DNA of 37,555 nucleotides from Thermodesulfobacteriota bacterium (GTDB lineage: Bacteria > Desulfobacterota > BSN033 > WVXP01 > G020346125), in the NCBI GenBank assembly GCA_030145085.1, contig JAQYWG010000002.1, positions 1-37,555 on the forward strand, read 5' to 3'. The notes below the pieces were generated by a model that was given only the letters and a program-made list of their open reading frames with translations, did no database searches and was not told the DNA's origin. This document shows, one piece after another, positions 23,681 through 32,095 of the stretch. The translations under genes were made by a program, and so were the position numbers. Position 1 is the first letter of the stretch; every line of letters starts with the position of its first letter.

Positions 23681-24760
23681 TTAACAGCCCCTGTGCTTCG
23701 GCTCATAGATGCAATACGGTTCCTCTGCCAGATAATCCCCCGTCATCTCAAATGCCCTTGCTCGGCATCCCCCACATACTTTTCGATATTCGCAATAACC
23801 GCATTTCCCCTTATAGTTGTCCTCATCCCGAAGGTCTTTGAAGATCGTGCACTGCGCCCATAGAAATTCAAGGGAATGATCCCTTATATTTCCACAGTCT
23901 AGTTCGAGGTAACCGCAGGGCTGAACCGCCCCCGTACTGGAGATAAAACAGAAGGAGATTCCACCCATGCACCCTCGCGTGACGGCATCGAGGCCGTAAT
24001 GTTTCTCCGTGATGGGCTTTCCCTCCCGCCGAGCCCGCTGTCTTAAAACCCGATAGAAATGTGGGGCACAGGTTACCTTCAAGTGGAGGGAGACGTGGTC
24101 CCTCTGCTCATAGAACCATTGTAACACTTCCTCGTAGTCATGGGGAGAAATGGCCTGGCCTGCCAACTCCCTGCCCCTTCCCGTTGGAACCAACAAAAAG
24201 AGATGGTGGGCAACTGCCCCCAAATCTACTGCTAAATCCAGGATTTGAGGGAGTTGAGGGAGGTTGTGCTGGGTAACCGTGGTGTTAATTTGAAACTCCA
24301 GTCCCACCTTTTTCGCATACCGAATCCCCCTCAGCCCACCTTCGAAAGAGCCGCTTACGCCTCGAAACTGATCGTGGCTTTCCGCGTCAGCACCATCCAA
24401 GCTGATGCTAATCCTCCGTATGCCCGCCGATAGTAACCTTCTGGCCATGTCTTCGGTGAGGAGGGTCCCGTTGGTGGCCAATACCATCCGCAATCCCTTA
24501 CCTGTCCCGTATTCGGCTATCTGGTACACATCCGGCCTCAGCATCGGCTCCCCACCCGTTAAGATTACTACAGGGGCGCTGAAGGAGGCGATATCGTCTA
24601 CGAGCCGGAGGCATTCCTCCGTGGTGAACTCCCCGGGGTAGGGACCCTCACCCGACAAAGCCCTGCAATGTAAACAAGAGAGATTGCACCCACGGGTCAA
24701 CTCCCAGGCCACCATTCTCAATGGCGGCGCGAAAGTTTGTTCCCGGTCGAGCCTTTTCAT
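23681..24760 (-). CDS. ahbD: AhbD-type radical SAM haem synthase
   Basis: AhbD converts iron-coproporphyrin III to haem by two radical decarboxylations, the last step of the sirohaem-dependent haem pathway. The radical SAM cluster cysteines are C25, C29 and C32 ([11 protein letters not shown]). [15 protein letters not shown] and [14 protein letters not shown] are characteristic of AhbD/NirJ relatives. The C-terminal domain has the extra Fe-S cysteines ([20 protein letters not shown], then PYCIYEP). ATG 24760 overlaps the hemB stop (ATGA). The position at the end of a haem operon supports AhbD over other SPASM-type members. Confidence 0.85.
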   Translation of the reverse strand: MKRLDREQTFAPPLRMVAWELTRGCNLSCLHCRALSGEGPYPGEFTTEECLRLVDDIASFSAPVVILTGGEPMLRPDVYQIAEYGTGKGLRMVLATNGTLLTEDMARRLLSAGIRRISISLDGADAESHDQFRGVSGSFEGGLRGIRYAKKVGLEFQINTTVTQHNLPQLPQILDLAVDLGAVAHHLFLLVPTGRGRELAGQAISPHDYEEVLQWFYEQRDHVSLHLKVTCAPHFYRVLRQRARREGKPITEKHYGLDAVTRGCMGGISFCFISSTGAVQPCGYLELDCGNIRDHSLEFLWAQCTIFKDLRDEDNYKGKCGYCEYRKVCGGCRARAFEMTGDYLAEEPYCIYEPKHRGC

Positions 24761-25725
24761 ATCCGTTTAGCAGCTTCTTTGGCGAAATAGGTCACAATGA
24801 TATCGGCCCCAGCCCTTTTGATGCTCAAAAGGGATTCCATCATCGCCCTCTCTCCATCTATCCATCCCAATTGGGCAGCTGCCTTGATCATGGCATACTC
24901 CCCACTCACATTATATGCTGCCACCGGGATATCGAATTCCTCTTTCACTCGGTAAATGATATCCAGATAAGGAAGGGCAGGTTTAACCATGACGATATCA
25001 GCTCCCTCGTGTATGTCCAGGCGGACTTCCCTGAGGGCTTCCTTGGCGTTGGCGAAGTCCATCTGATAGGATTTTCGATCCCCGAATTGAGGTGCGGACT
25101 CCGCCGCTTCCCTGAAGGGGCCGTAATAGCTGGAGGAAAACTTAGCGGAATATGCCATAATGGGGATTTCGCTATACCCCTTTTCATCCAGTCCTTTTCG
25201 GATGACCCCAACCCTCCCGTCCATCATATCGGAAGGAGCTACCATATCCGCACCCGCCCTCGCATGAGACAGTGCCTGTTTTGCCAACAATTCCAGAGTC
25301 GGATCGTTCAGGATTTGATCGCCATCTACGACTCCGCAATGGCCATGACTGGTATATTCACAAAGGCAGACATCGGTAATCACCAAAAAGTCGGGAAACT
25401 CCTCTTTGATTGCCCTGACCGCCCTTTGGATAATACCATTGTCCGAATATGCTTCTAAACCCATCTCATCCTTTCTCTCCGGAATCCCGAACAGAATAAC
25501 TCCCGGTATACCCAAGCCTCCCGCCTCCTCAACCTCCTCTAAAATATGATCGACGGAAAGCTGAAATTGTCCGGCCATGGACGAAATGGGGATTTTCACG
25601 CCCTTTCCTGGGCAGACGAAGAGGGGATAGATGAAATCATCCACACGTAAGCTCGTCTCCCTTACGAGTCTCCTGATGCTTTCGTTCCTTCTCAACCTCC
25701 TGAGACGGAGCTGGGGAAAATACAT
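24757..25725 (-). CDS. hemB: Delta-aminolaevulinic acid dehydratase (porphobilinogen synthase)
   Basis: HemB condenses two 5-aminolaevulinate molecules to porphobilinogen. The zinc-type Cys cluster is present ([14 protein letters not shown]), so this is the Zn-dependent form. The two active-site lysines sit in [10 protein letters not shown] and [19 protein letters not shown] precedes ATG 25725 and a good promoter lies just upstream. The 322-residue length is normal. Confidence 0.97.
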   Translation of the reverse strand: MYFPQLRLRRLRRNESIRRLVRETSLRVDDFIYPLFVCPGKGVKIPISSMAGQFQLSVDHILEEVEEAGGLGIPGVILFGIPERKDEMGLEAYSDNGIIQRAVRAIKEEFPDFLVITDVCLCEYTSHGHCGVVDGDQILNDPTLELLAKQALSHARAGADMVAPSDMMDGRVGVIRKGLDEKGYSEIPIMAYSAKFSSSYYGPFREAAESAPQFGDRKSYQMDFANAKEALREVRLDIHEGADIVMVKPALPYLDIIYRVKEEFDIPVAAYNVSGEYAMIKAAAQLGWIDGERAMMESLLSIKRAGADIIVTYFAKEAAKRI

Positions 25726-25767
25726 CTTTTCCTCCCTATCGATGTGATTTCGACACTCAATCTTTTA

Positions 25768-25796
25768 TTTATAGCCCATTTTGCCCGTATTGTCCA
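25768..25796 (-). promoter_or_regulatory. Sigma-70 promoter for hemB-ahbD
   Basis: On the - strand TGGACA (25791-25796) and TATAAA (25768-25773) are exactly 17 bases apart, 42 bases upstream of hemB. It lies in the 245-base spacer after hemD, which otherwise shows no gene, so hemB-ahbD can be transcribed apart from the upstream haem genes. Confidence 0.6.
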
Positions 25797-25970
25797 GTGA
25801 AATTAATGAGATAGCCTCCCCTTTATTTTGCCTGGCTCCCTGGGACCAAGGATAAATTTACCGGAGAATCGAAACCGATGAGAATAATACCGTGAGGATT
25901 ATGAGATGAAAATATGCGGAAAAAGAGATCTTCGAAATCCTCACAATGGAGACGAAGAGCGAAAAGGATA

Positions 25971-26771
25971 TCAGGTTCTGCCCGCAAATCCCTCTCTGAA
26001 ATAGTCAACGATGGCCTCGGTAAGATCCCGGATAGTGTACGATTGGGGGATGATATGGAGGGTCACGCCGTGTCTTCGGAGGGTATTTGCAGTAATGGGG
26101 CCGATGGCTGCTACGGTCACTCCAGCCAACGGATTTCTCAGGCCACCCTTCTCCTCACACATCTGGATAAAGTGGTTCACCGTTGAGGAGCTGGTAAAGG
26201 TGATGAGATCAATTCTATCCCCCTGAAATACTCTCCCTATTTCCCTTTTGCAGATATTGGGCATTATCGTTTGATAGACCTCGACCACGTCTACCGCTGC
26301 ACCCAATTTGCGCAATTCCTTTGGAACGAGGTCTCGGGCCTTCTTCGCCCTGGCCAGCAGTATCCGCCTTCCCTCCAGTTCCTCAATCCCCAATCTTTGA
26401 ACCAAGGCTTCGGCACAATACTGATCCGGAACCACATTCACCTTCGCCCCTGTCTTTTCGATCTCCTGCGCCGTCCTGGGCCCAATGGCACAGAACCGAA
26501 GATGATTGAATTCCGTTAATAGCCTCCTTCTCAGTTTTAACCGCTTGAGGAAAAATTTAACCCCGTTTGTGCTCGTAAAAATAATCCAGTGGTAGGCTTC
26601 AAGGTCCCCTATCGCCCTGTCTACGGGGTCCCAGCTATCGGGGGGGACGATCTTAATGGTCGGGAATTCAATCACGTGGGCCCCATATCCCGCGAGCAAC
26701 TGGGAGAGTTCGCCCGCCTGCTCTTGAGCCCTTGTGACGACTATTCTCTTTCCCAATAGGGGTTTTTCCAT
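25971..26771 (-). CDS. hemD: Uroporphyrinogen III synthase
   Basis: HemD closes hydroxymethylbilane into uroporphyrinogen III while inverting ring D. This 266-residue protein starts LGKRIVVTRAQEQAGELSQLL and has the WIIFTSTNGVKFFL, FCAIGPRTAQEIEKTG and DLITFTSSSTVNHFI stretches of the family. GGGAGA precedes ATG 26771, 13 bases after hemC. In many related bacteria the hemD domain is fused after a uroporphyrinogen methyltransferase; here it stands alone. Confidence 0.9.
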   Translation of the reverse strand: MEKPLLGKRIVVTRAQEQAGELSQLLAGYGAHVIEFPTIKIVPPDSWDPVDRAIGDLEAYHWIIFTSTNGVKFFLKRLKLRRRLLTEFNHLRFCAIGPRTAQEIEKTGAKVNVVPDQYCAEALVQRLGIEELEGRRILLARAKKARDLVPKELRKLGAAVDVVEVYQTIMPNICKREIGRVFQGDRIDLITFTSSSTVNHFIQMCEEKGGLRNPLAGVTVAAIGPITANTLRRHGVTLHIIPQSYTIRDLTEAIVDYFREGFAGRT

Positions 26772-26784
26772 TCTCCCTTTCCAT

Positions 26785-27729
26785 CTACGATGGACGGGCG
26801 ATTTCCTTTCCGTAAAGCTCCTTGAGTATCTTATCTGCGCCCTGGGAGAGAAGGTTTTCGGCTAAGGCCGTCCCCAATTCTTCGGCTTTTCCCATCTCCC
26901 CTTCAATCCCGCCCTTGATCAACTTCCTTCCATCGAGGTCCCCCACGAATCCCTTCAGCGTCAACCTGCCCTGATCCGATATGCTTCCACAAGCGCCGAT
27001 GGGAACTTGGCAACCTCCCTCAAGCTTCCTCAAAAAGGCCCTTTCAGCCATAATCGACGTATGAGTAGGCTCGTGATCGATGATACTCAGGTACTGATTG
27101 ATCTCATCATCAGCGATTCGGGTTTCAATCCCCAAGGCCCCCTGTCCAATGGCGGGAATGCACACTTCGGGCGAAATGAACTGGGAAATCCTCCCCCCGA
27201 TTTTCATCCTTTTTACCCCGGCGGCGGCCAAAACGATGGCATCCAAACCCATGATATCCATTTTCCTCACCCGGGTATCCACATTCCCCCGCAGGGGAAT
27301 GATGTGCAAATCTGAGCGATAGGCTAAGAGCTGGGCCCTTCTCCTAAGGCTGCTCGTACCGATCTTGGCCCCTGAGGGGAGTTCCTCCAGCGTGAGGCGA
27401 TCCCTGGAGATGAGGACATCTCTGGGATCCTCCCTCCGAGTAATGAATCGAATGTCGAGCCCCTCGGGCATTTGGACGGGGACATCCTTCATGCTGTGTA
27501 CGGCCAGATCGATCCGTCCTTCCAGCAGCCCTTCTTCGATCTCTTTGACGAAAAGGCCTTTTCCTCCGACCGTGGCTAAGTTTACATCAATGAGCTTATC
27601 GCCCTTGGTTTTTATTTTGATGAGGGAAACCCTCAGGTGAGCATAGCCCTGGAATAAACGCTCCCTCACCCAATTGGCCTGCCACAGGGCCAGTGGAGAT
27701 CCCCTTGTACCGATCCTAAACTCCCTCAT
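26785..27729 (-). CDS. hemC: Hydroxymethylbilane synthase (porphobilinogen deaminase)
   Basis: HemC links four porphobilinogen units into hydroxymethylbilane on a dipyrromethane cofactor. The start (REFRIGTRGSPLALWQANWV), KTKGDKLIDV, LFVKEIEEGLL and HSMKDVP are characteristic. The cofactor-binding Cys is in LEGGCQVPIGACG. ATG 27729 follows GGGGAGAG and gives 314 residues; it overlaps the last 14 bases of hemA, implying coupled translation. Confidence 0.97.
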   Translation of the reverse strand: MREFRIGTRGSPLALWQANWVRERLFQGYAHLRVSLIKIKTKGDKLIDVNLATVGGKGLFVKEIEEGLLEGRIDLAVHSMKDVPVQMPEGLDIRFITRREDPRDVLISRDRLTLEELPSGAKIGTSSLRRRAQLLAYRSDLHIIPLRGNVDTRVRKMDIMGLDAIVLAAAGVKRMKIGGRISQFISPEVCIPAIGQGALGIETRIADDEINQYLSIIDHEPTHTSIMAERAFLRKLEGGCQVPIGACGSISDQGRLTLKGFVGDLDGRKLIKGGIEGEMGKAEELGTALAENLLSQGADKILKELYGKEIARPS

Positions 27730-29026
27730 CTCTCCCCTGTTTCTTTGCTTGCCCTCCACCCTCGGCATCGAGCCTGAAGAGCTTTCGCACCGCATTCACG
27801 TATTCGGCCGTATCCGTGTTGAGGTCGGGACTTTTCATAAAGGTAATGGGATCGTGGAGGATCTTTTTTACGATGGCTGAGGTGAGGGCCTCGAGGGATT
27901 TCCTCTCTTTTTCCGTGATTCGGACAAAGGACGCAACGTATTTGCTCATCTCCCTTCTCCTAATCTTCTCAAATTTCTCCTTGAGGGAGACGATGGTCGG
28001 CACTAGGTCCAGAGATGTATACCAATGATAAAACTTGAGTACCTCTTCTTCGACAATCTCCTCCGCCCTCCTTGCCTCTCGCTCCCGACGATCCCTGTTG
28101 GCATCAACCACTTCCTGGAGATCATCGATGTCGTAAACGTAGACGTTCTCGATCTCATTGACTCCGGGATCAATGTCCCTGGGAACGGCGATGTCGATGA
28201 AGAACATCGGCTTGTTTTTTCTGGCTTTGATCACCCCAACGACATCTTCGGGGCCAAGTATATAATGGGGAGCCCCTGTGGAACTGATGACGATGTCCAT
28301 CTCTTTCAATGACTCGCGAAACCCATCGAACTCGATGGCCTCACCATCGAACGTCATGGCCAGATCCACCGCCCTCCGGTAAGTACGACTCACCACAATC
28401 ACCCTCTGTGCTCCAACCGCAACCAGGTGTTTCGCGGCCAATTCAGCCATTTCCCCCGCACCCAGGAGCATGACGGCCTTGCCCTCCAGGGTTCCAAAGA
28501 TCTTTTTGGCTAATTCAACCGCAGCATAGCTTATTGAGACCGCGCTATTGCCGATTTTCGTCTGCGTCCTTACCTTCTTGGCCACGTGAAATGCCCTGTG
28601 CAGCAACCTATGTAAGACGATCCCCAAGGTGTTGTGGGATACCGCGAGGCTATGGGCCTCTTTAATTTGGCCCAAGATTTGAGGTTCACCCACCACCATG
28701 GAATCCAAACTGGACGCCACTCGAAAGATATGCCTGACAGCACCACTCCCCGAATGGATATAGAGGCTCTGCTCGAACTCTTCAAGGGAAACCCCGTGGT
28801 ATTCGGCCAGAAAGTTCTTCAATGCGACAATACCCATTTCGGGATCCCGGGTAGTGGCGTAGATCTCAACCCGGTTACAAGTAGAGAGGATCATGTCTTC
28901 CGTGAATTCGGGGTGCTCAAGCACCTTTCTCAAGGATCTTCCCAGTTCTTCCCCTGAAAAGGACACTCTTTCCCTTATCTCCACGGGGGCTGTTTTGTGA
29001 TTTATGCCAATAACGAGGAGGTCCAT
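27716..29026 (-). CDS. hemA: Glutamyl-tRNA reductase
   Basis: HemA reduces glutamyl-tRNA(Glu) to glutamate-1-semialdehyde, the committed step of C5-route tetrapyrrole synthesis. The start MDLLVIGINHKTAPVEIRERV and the catalytic Cys in LSTCNRVEIYA are clear. The NADPH domain has VMLLGAGEMAELAAKHL, and a C-terminal dimerisation helix follows. ATG 29026 gives 436 residues; a 12-codon upstream extension is not supported. No hemL is in the window. Confidence 0.96.
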   Translation of the reverse strand: MDLLVIGINHKTAPVEIRERVSFSGEELGRSLRKVLEHPEFTEDMILSTCNRVEIYATTRDPEMGIVALKNFLAEYHGVSLEEFEQSLYIHSGSGAVRHIFRVASSLDSMVVGEPQILGQIKEAHSLAVSHNTLGIVLHRLLHRAFHVAKKVRTQTKIGNSAVSISYAAVELAKKIFGTLEGKAVMLLGAGEMAELAAKHLVAVGAQRVIVVSRTYRRAVDLAMTFDGEAIEFDGFRESLKEMDIVISSTGAPHYILGPEDVVGVIKARKNKPMFFIDIAVPRDIDPGVNEIENVYVYDIDDLQEVVDANRDRREREARRAEEIVEEEVLKFYHWYTSLDLVPTIVSLKEKFEKIRRREMSKYVASFVRITEKERKSLEALTSAIVKKILHDPITFMKSPDLNTDTAEYVNAVRKLFRLDAEGGGQAKKQGRDEGV

Positions 29027-29088
29027 CTCATGAAATACCAGCAATAAGAGATCATTCCGCAATAGTCATAATGAAAACCATGGGGCAA

Positions 29089-29913
29089 TCACCAATTCGA
29101 ATAGGCATGAAGCCCTGTCAAGAGGAGGTTCACGCCCAAAAAGGTAAAGAGGATGGCGAAAAAGCCGACTATGGCCATGATGGCCGCCTTTTTACCCCGC
29201 CAGCCGACGGTCAACCTCTGGTGCAGGAGGGCCGCATAGAGGCACCAGGTAATCAGAGACCAAGTCTCCTTGGGATCCCAGCTCCAGTAAGATCCCCATG
29301 CATATTGAGCCCAGATTGAGCCCGTAATGATCCCAACGGTGAGAAGGGGAAATCCAAAGGTCAGTGCTTTGTAGTTAATTTCGTCCAGCACTCCTAATGA
29401 GGGAAGCCGCCGGGATATGGCCCCAATGTGTTTGGATTTAACTTGATGCTCCTGGATGACATACATAATCCCGGTGCAGAAGGCCAAAGCGAAGACGGCA
29501 TTGCCCAGAAAAGCGAATACGACGTGGATGGGAAGCCAGTAACTCCGCAATACGGGAGCGAGGGGAAGGATCTCTTTGGGCAATGCCATTGCCGGGATCA
29601 TCAGAATCAGTGCAAGGGTAGCAACAACAGGACCCAGAACCTTAATCCTATACCTCCAGTAGAATGCCAAATAAACACCAAGGATGGCCCATGCAAAAAA
29701 AGAGAGGGATTCATGGAGATTGGTAACGGGGATATGCCCAGCTTCGAAATACCGAAGTATGAAGGTAATGCTGTGAAGGACAAAACCTGCAGACAGGGAA
29801 ATAAACGCAATTTTGGCCAGCAATTCCCTCAAGAGGATAATGAAGAGAAGGTACTTAAAGGTCCCCAAGAGATAGAGGGCCACGGTAAGTTTAAAAAACC
29901 AAATGTTCACCAA
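29089..29913 (-). CDS. CcsB/CcsA (ResC-like) cytochrome c assembly membrane protein
   Basis: System II cytochrome c synthesis carries haem through the membrane and attaches it to apocytochromes. The protein has about eight membrane helices and the WWD haem-handling motif (YAWGSYWSWDPKETWSLITW), with conserved His residues on flanking helices (IHVVFAFLG, LHAYSNW). It starts with TTG 29913 or GTG 29910; neither has a clear ribosome site. It heads the haem gene run, as in other members of this group. Related HemX proteins share the fold and cannot be fully excluded. Confidence 0.85.
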   Translation of the reverse strand: MVNIWFFKLTVALYLLGTFKYLLFIILLRELLAKIAFISLSAGFVLHSITFILRYFEAGHIPVTNLHESLSFFAWAILGVYLAFYWRYRIKVLGPVVATLALILMIPAMALPKEILPLAPVLRSYWLPIHVVFAFLGNAVFALAFCTGIMYVIQEHQVKSKHIGAISRRLPSLGVLDEINYKALTFGFPLLTVGIITGSIWAQYAWGSYWSWDPKETWSLITWCLYAALLHQRLTVGWRGKKAAIMAIVGFFAILFTFLGVNLLLTGLHAYSNW

Positions 29914-29963
29914 ATCGTTCCGCTTCGCTTTGCAACGGTAATATGGTATTCAATAATATCAAG

Positions 29964-29992
29964 TTTCTATCAGAATTTCGAGTGGGTGTCAA
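29964..29992 (-). promoter_or_regulatory. Candidate promoter for the ccsB-hem run
   Basis: On the - strand TTGACA (29987-29992) and TAGAAA (29964-29969) are 17 bases apart, about 50 bases before the ccsB start. The -35 box is perfect and the -10 box is moderate. Confidence 0.45.
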
Positions 29993-30029
29993 CGAATGCA
30001 AGGATGGACGCGTGCTGGGCTCTCTTATG

Positions 30030-30056
30030 AAAAAAATCATATAGGGGAAAATCCCC
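30030..30056 (-). terminator. Candidate intrinsic terminator after the radical SAM gene
   Basis: On the - strand GGGGA-TTT-TCCCC (30044-30056) is followed closely by a run of seven T (30030-30036). The stem is short (5 bp). It lies 47 bases past the radical SAM stop and just before the ccsB promoter. Confidence 0.5.
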
Positions 30057-30103
30057 AAGGGCAGGAGGTTAATATATGAATCGAGGTAAGCAAAGATCCT
30101 GGA

Positions 30104-31450
30104 TCACCAATTTCGCGTTAACCGGTAAAACTGCAAATTCATGATGAGGTAGAAAAGGGGATGAATCCGGGGCCTCTTGATGATCCGCCTGTAGATGGAG
30201 GGAAGGGAGAAGACTGCTTTCCACGTTCTTCGCAACCCCCTTTCTAACTCCTCTGGGGAAAACAACAAGGGCTGATAGACGGCGTTCAGGGAATCATATT
30301 TCTCCCAGTCCCTTGTCAGAATTCGGCCCTCCTTCTTCAATCGAAGGAAGGAATCCGTTCCCGGACAAGGGGTCATGATGAAGGTAAGAGCCCAATCGAG
30401 CTTGTTGTGAATGACGAAATCGGTGATCTGATCGAAGACCGTTCCGTCATCGTCATCCAGGCCCACGATAAATGTCCCCATGATCCCAATCCCGTGGTCG
30501 TGAATTCGCTCTACTGCTTCATCGTATCTCTTGGGCTTATTGAAATCCTTTTTCATCGCCATTAGATTTTTTGGGGAAAGGGATTCGAAACCGAGGTTCA
30601 AGGCGATACATCCGCTTTCGGAGAACAATTTTAGCAGATCTTCATCATATCCGACGGAAACGGGGGCGTGCCCCCACCACAAAAGGTCATACTCCTTGAG
30701 CAGGGTGAAGAGGTCCTTCGCAAATCGTCGACTTGGGGCGACGTTGCTGTCGATGATATAGAGAAGTCTTCGTTTCAGGAAATATGGTAAATCTTTGTTG
30801 ACCAGGGAGAGAAACCGCTTACCTATGGGATTCATTGCGGGACCCTTGGAGAACAAGACTCGAAGTTCCCTGTCAATCTCCTCCATAGGGCGACTTCGAT
30901 ACCGGTTGCCAAAGAACTTTGAAACGCCGCAGAAATCGCACTTATGGGGGCACCCTCTGCTTGTCTCCAGGAGCTTCAGGGGAAAATAGTGGGTTCCATT
31001 GAGGAGATCCCTTCTAGGAATGGGAAGTTCGCTAATGTTTACCTTAGTCGTGGTTCGATAGAAGGACTTTAACTCCCCCCTTTTGAAATCCTGTATCACT
31101 TGAGGCCAAGAGATCTCCCCCTCGCCGACGACGACGCTGTCCACATATTGGATGGCCTCTTCGGGAAGCATGGACGCATGTACTCCACCCATAACCACGG
31201 GAACTCCCCTCCTTCTGAACTCGGAGGCAATCTGGTAGGCCCTGGGAGCAACAGGGGTTTGAGCAGTAAGCCCCACTAGGTCCACCTTCTCATCATAATC
31301 GATAGCTTCATAGGCCTCGTCTACGATTTTAACCTCAACATCTCTCGGGGTAAGGGCGGCGATATAAGGAAGGTTGAGAAACCCTAATTTGAAGAGAAAG
31401 GCCTCGTTTCCTTTTCGTTTTCTTTCCGGGGATATGAGGAGTATTTTCAT
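30104..31450 (-). CDS. B12-binding-domain radical SAM protein
   Basis: The 448-residue protein has an N-terminal cobalamin-binding-like domain (MKILLISPERKRKG, VDLVGLTAQTPVAPRAYQIA, VVMGGVHASMLPEEA) and a radical SAM core with CX3CX2C (SRGCPHKCDFCG). The usual DxHxxG cobalamin ligand motif is not evident, so B12 may not bind through His. The C-terminal part (GTFIVGLDDDD, FIMTPCPGTDS) matches the family of hopanoid, bacteriochlorophyll and lipid tailoring enzymes, but the substrate is unknown. ATG 31450 is the natural domain start; the frame is open 20 codons further upstream. Confidence 0.85.
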   Translation of the reverse strand: MKILLISPERKRKGNEAFLFKLGFLNLPYIAALTPRDVEVKIVDEAYEAIDYDEKVDLVGLTAQTPVAPRAYQIASEFRRRGVPVVMGGVHASMLPEEAIQYVDSVVVGEGEISWPQVIQDFKRGELKSFYRTTTKVNISELPIPRRDLLNGTHYFPLKLLETSRGCPHKCDFCGVSKFFGNRYRSRPMEEIDRELRVLFSKGPAMNPIGKRFLSLVNKDLPYFLKRRLLYIIDSNVAPSRRFAKDLFTLLKEYDLLWWGHAPVSVGYDEDLLKLFSESGCIALNLGFESLSPKNLMAMKKDFNKPKRYDEAVERIHDHGIGIMGTFIVGLDDDDGTVFDQITDFVIHNKLDWALTFIMTPCPGTDSFLRLKKEGRILTRDWEKYDSLNAVYQPLLFSPEELERGLRRTWKAVFSLPSIYRRIIKRPRIHPLFYLIMNLQFYRLTRNW

Positions 31451-31490
31451 AAAAATAAGGATCTTATCCCAATTAGTTGGAAGAAAGGGG

Positions 31491-31522
31491 TCAAGGATTC
31501 GAGGATTCAAGGGTTCAAGGGT
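31491..31522. repeat. 8-bp tandem array, left arm (TCAAGGRT)
   Basis: Four consecutive units of period 8 (TCAAGGAT, TCGAGGAT, TCAAGGGT, TCAAGGGT). It flanks a broken four-helix-bundle gene and is mirrored by an inverted array at 31880-31919. The gene's final stop codon lies inside it. Confidence 0.75.
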
Positions 31523-31878
31523 TTGGTTTCTAAAGATTTAATGAGTGCCTTGAGCATCCTCTCAATATCTCCCATATCTCTCTGAACTTCAAATATTCTA
31601 TCGTTCTTAATGTAACCAAAATCACCGGCTCGTACCGTCTGCCTCTCTCATTCACAAGGTGAGCCATAAGCACTCAATAAAGACCTGATGTATTCTGGAG
31701 TTGTTTTCCTTCCATATCCTTCTGCTGGAGTACAAGGGATAGACAGTGCTGCTGTTCTCATCTGTGATGTCAGACCATATAATTCTTCTTTTGGAAATCC
31801 TTTTGTAACTCTGTAGACTTCTAAGCATAATCGATAAGACTTCTGCCAAACCTTCAACTCTTTGTAATTTTTAATCAT
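31507..31878 (-). pseudogene. Four-helix-bundle protein (23S rRNA IVS/Avd-like), broken by an in-frame TGA
   Basis: The frame starts with IKNYKELKVWQKSYRLCLEV and YGLTSQMRTAALSIP, then AEGYGRKTTPEYIRSLLSAYGS, the hallmark of the small four-helix-bundle family found in rRNA intervening sequences and related to DGR accessory proteins. A TGA at 31648-31650 interrupts it after SPCE where homologs have Leu. The same frame goes on with ERQTVRAGDFGYIK and a helical end to a stop at 31507-31509, giving the usual total of about 123 codons. Sec is unlikely at this hydrophobic position, so this is a nonsense allele or sequencing error. Inverted 8-bp repeat arrays flank it. Confidence 0.75.
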
Positions 31879-31879
31879 T

Positions 31880-31919
31880 TCACTTGAATCCTTGAACCCT
31901 TGACCCCTTGAATCCTTCT
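31880..31919. repeat. 8-bp tandem array, right arm (inverted, AYCCTTGA)
   Basis: Five period-8 units (TCACTTGA, ATCCTTGA, ACCCTTGA, CCCCTTGA, ATCCTTCT). They are the reverse complement of the units at 31491-31522, so the two arrays form terminal inverted repeats around the four-helix-bundle gene. Confidence 0.75.
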
Positions 31920-31951
31920 ATGACCACCAACTTTTTTGGAGATGAGCCTTT

Positions 31952-32092
31952 GTTATTCGTTATTGGTTATTGGCCCTTGGTCTTCGGTCATTAGTCATTT
32001 GCTCCCGTGTCTGTGTCCGTTGCCCGTGTTCGTGAAACGTGATTGGTTACTCGGTGTTCGTTATCAGTTATGTGTCATCTGTCATTTGGATT
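31952..32092. repeat. Degenerate 7-bp tandem array (GTTATTG/GTCATTN)
   Basis: From 31952 the sequence steps in sevens: GTTATTC, GTTATTG, GTTATTG, GCCCTTG, GTCTTCG, GTCATTA, GTCATTT, GCTCCCG and so on, with further units (GTTATCA, GTTATGT, GTCATCT, GTCATTT) towards 32090. The phase slips in places. It is non-coding and lies between the four-helix-bundle gene and the NUDIX gene. Confidence 0.65.
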
Positions 32093-32095
32093 TTC

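Noticed and set aside
31491-32092. Repeat region as a CRISPR array
   Set aside because: Units are 7-8 bp without spacers, unlike CRISPR repeats of 23-47 bp.
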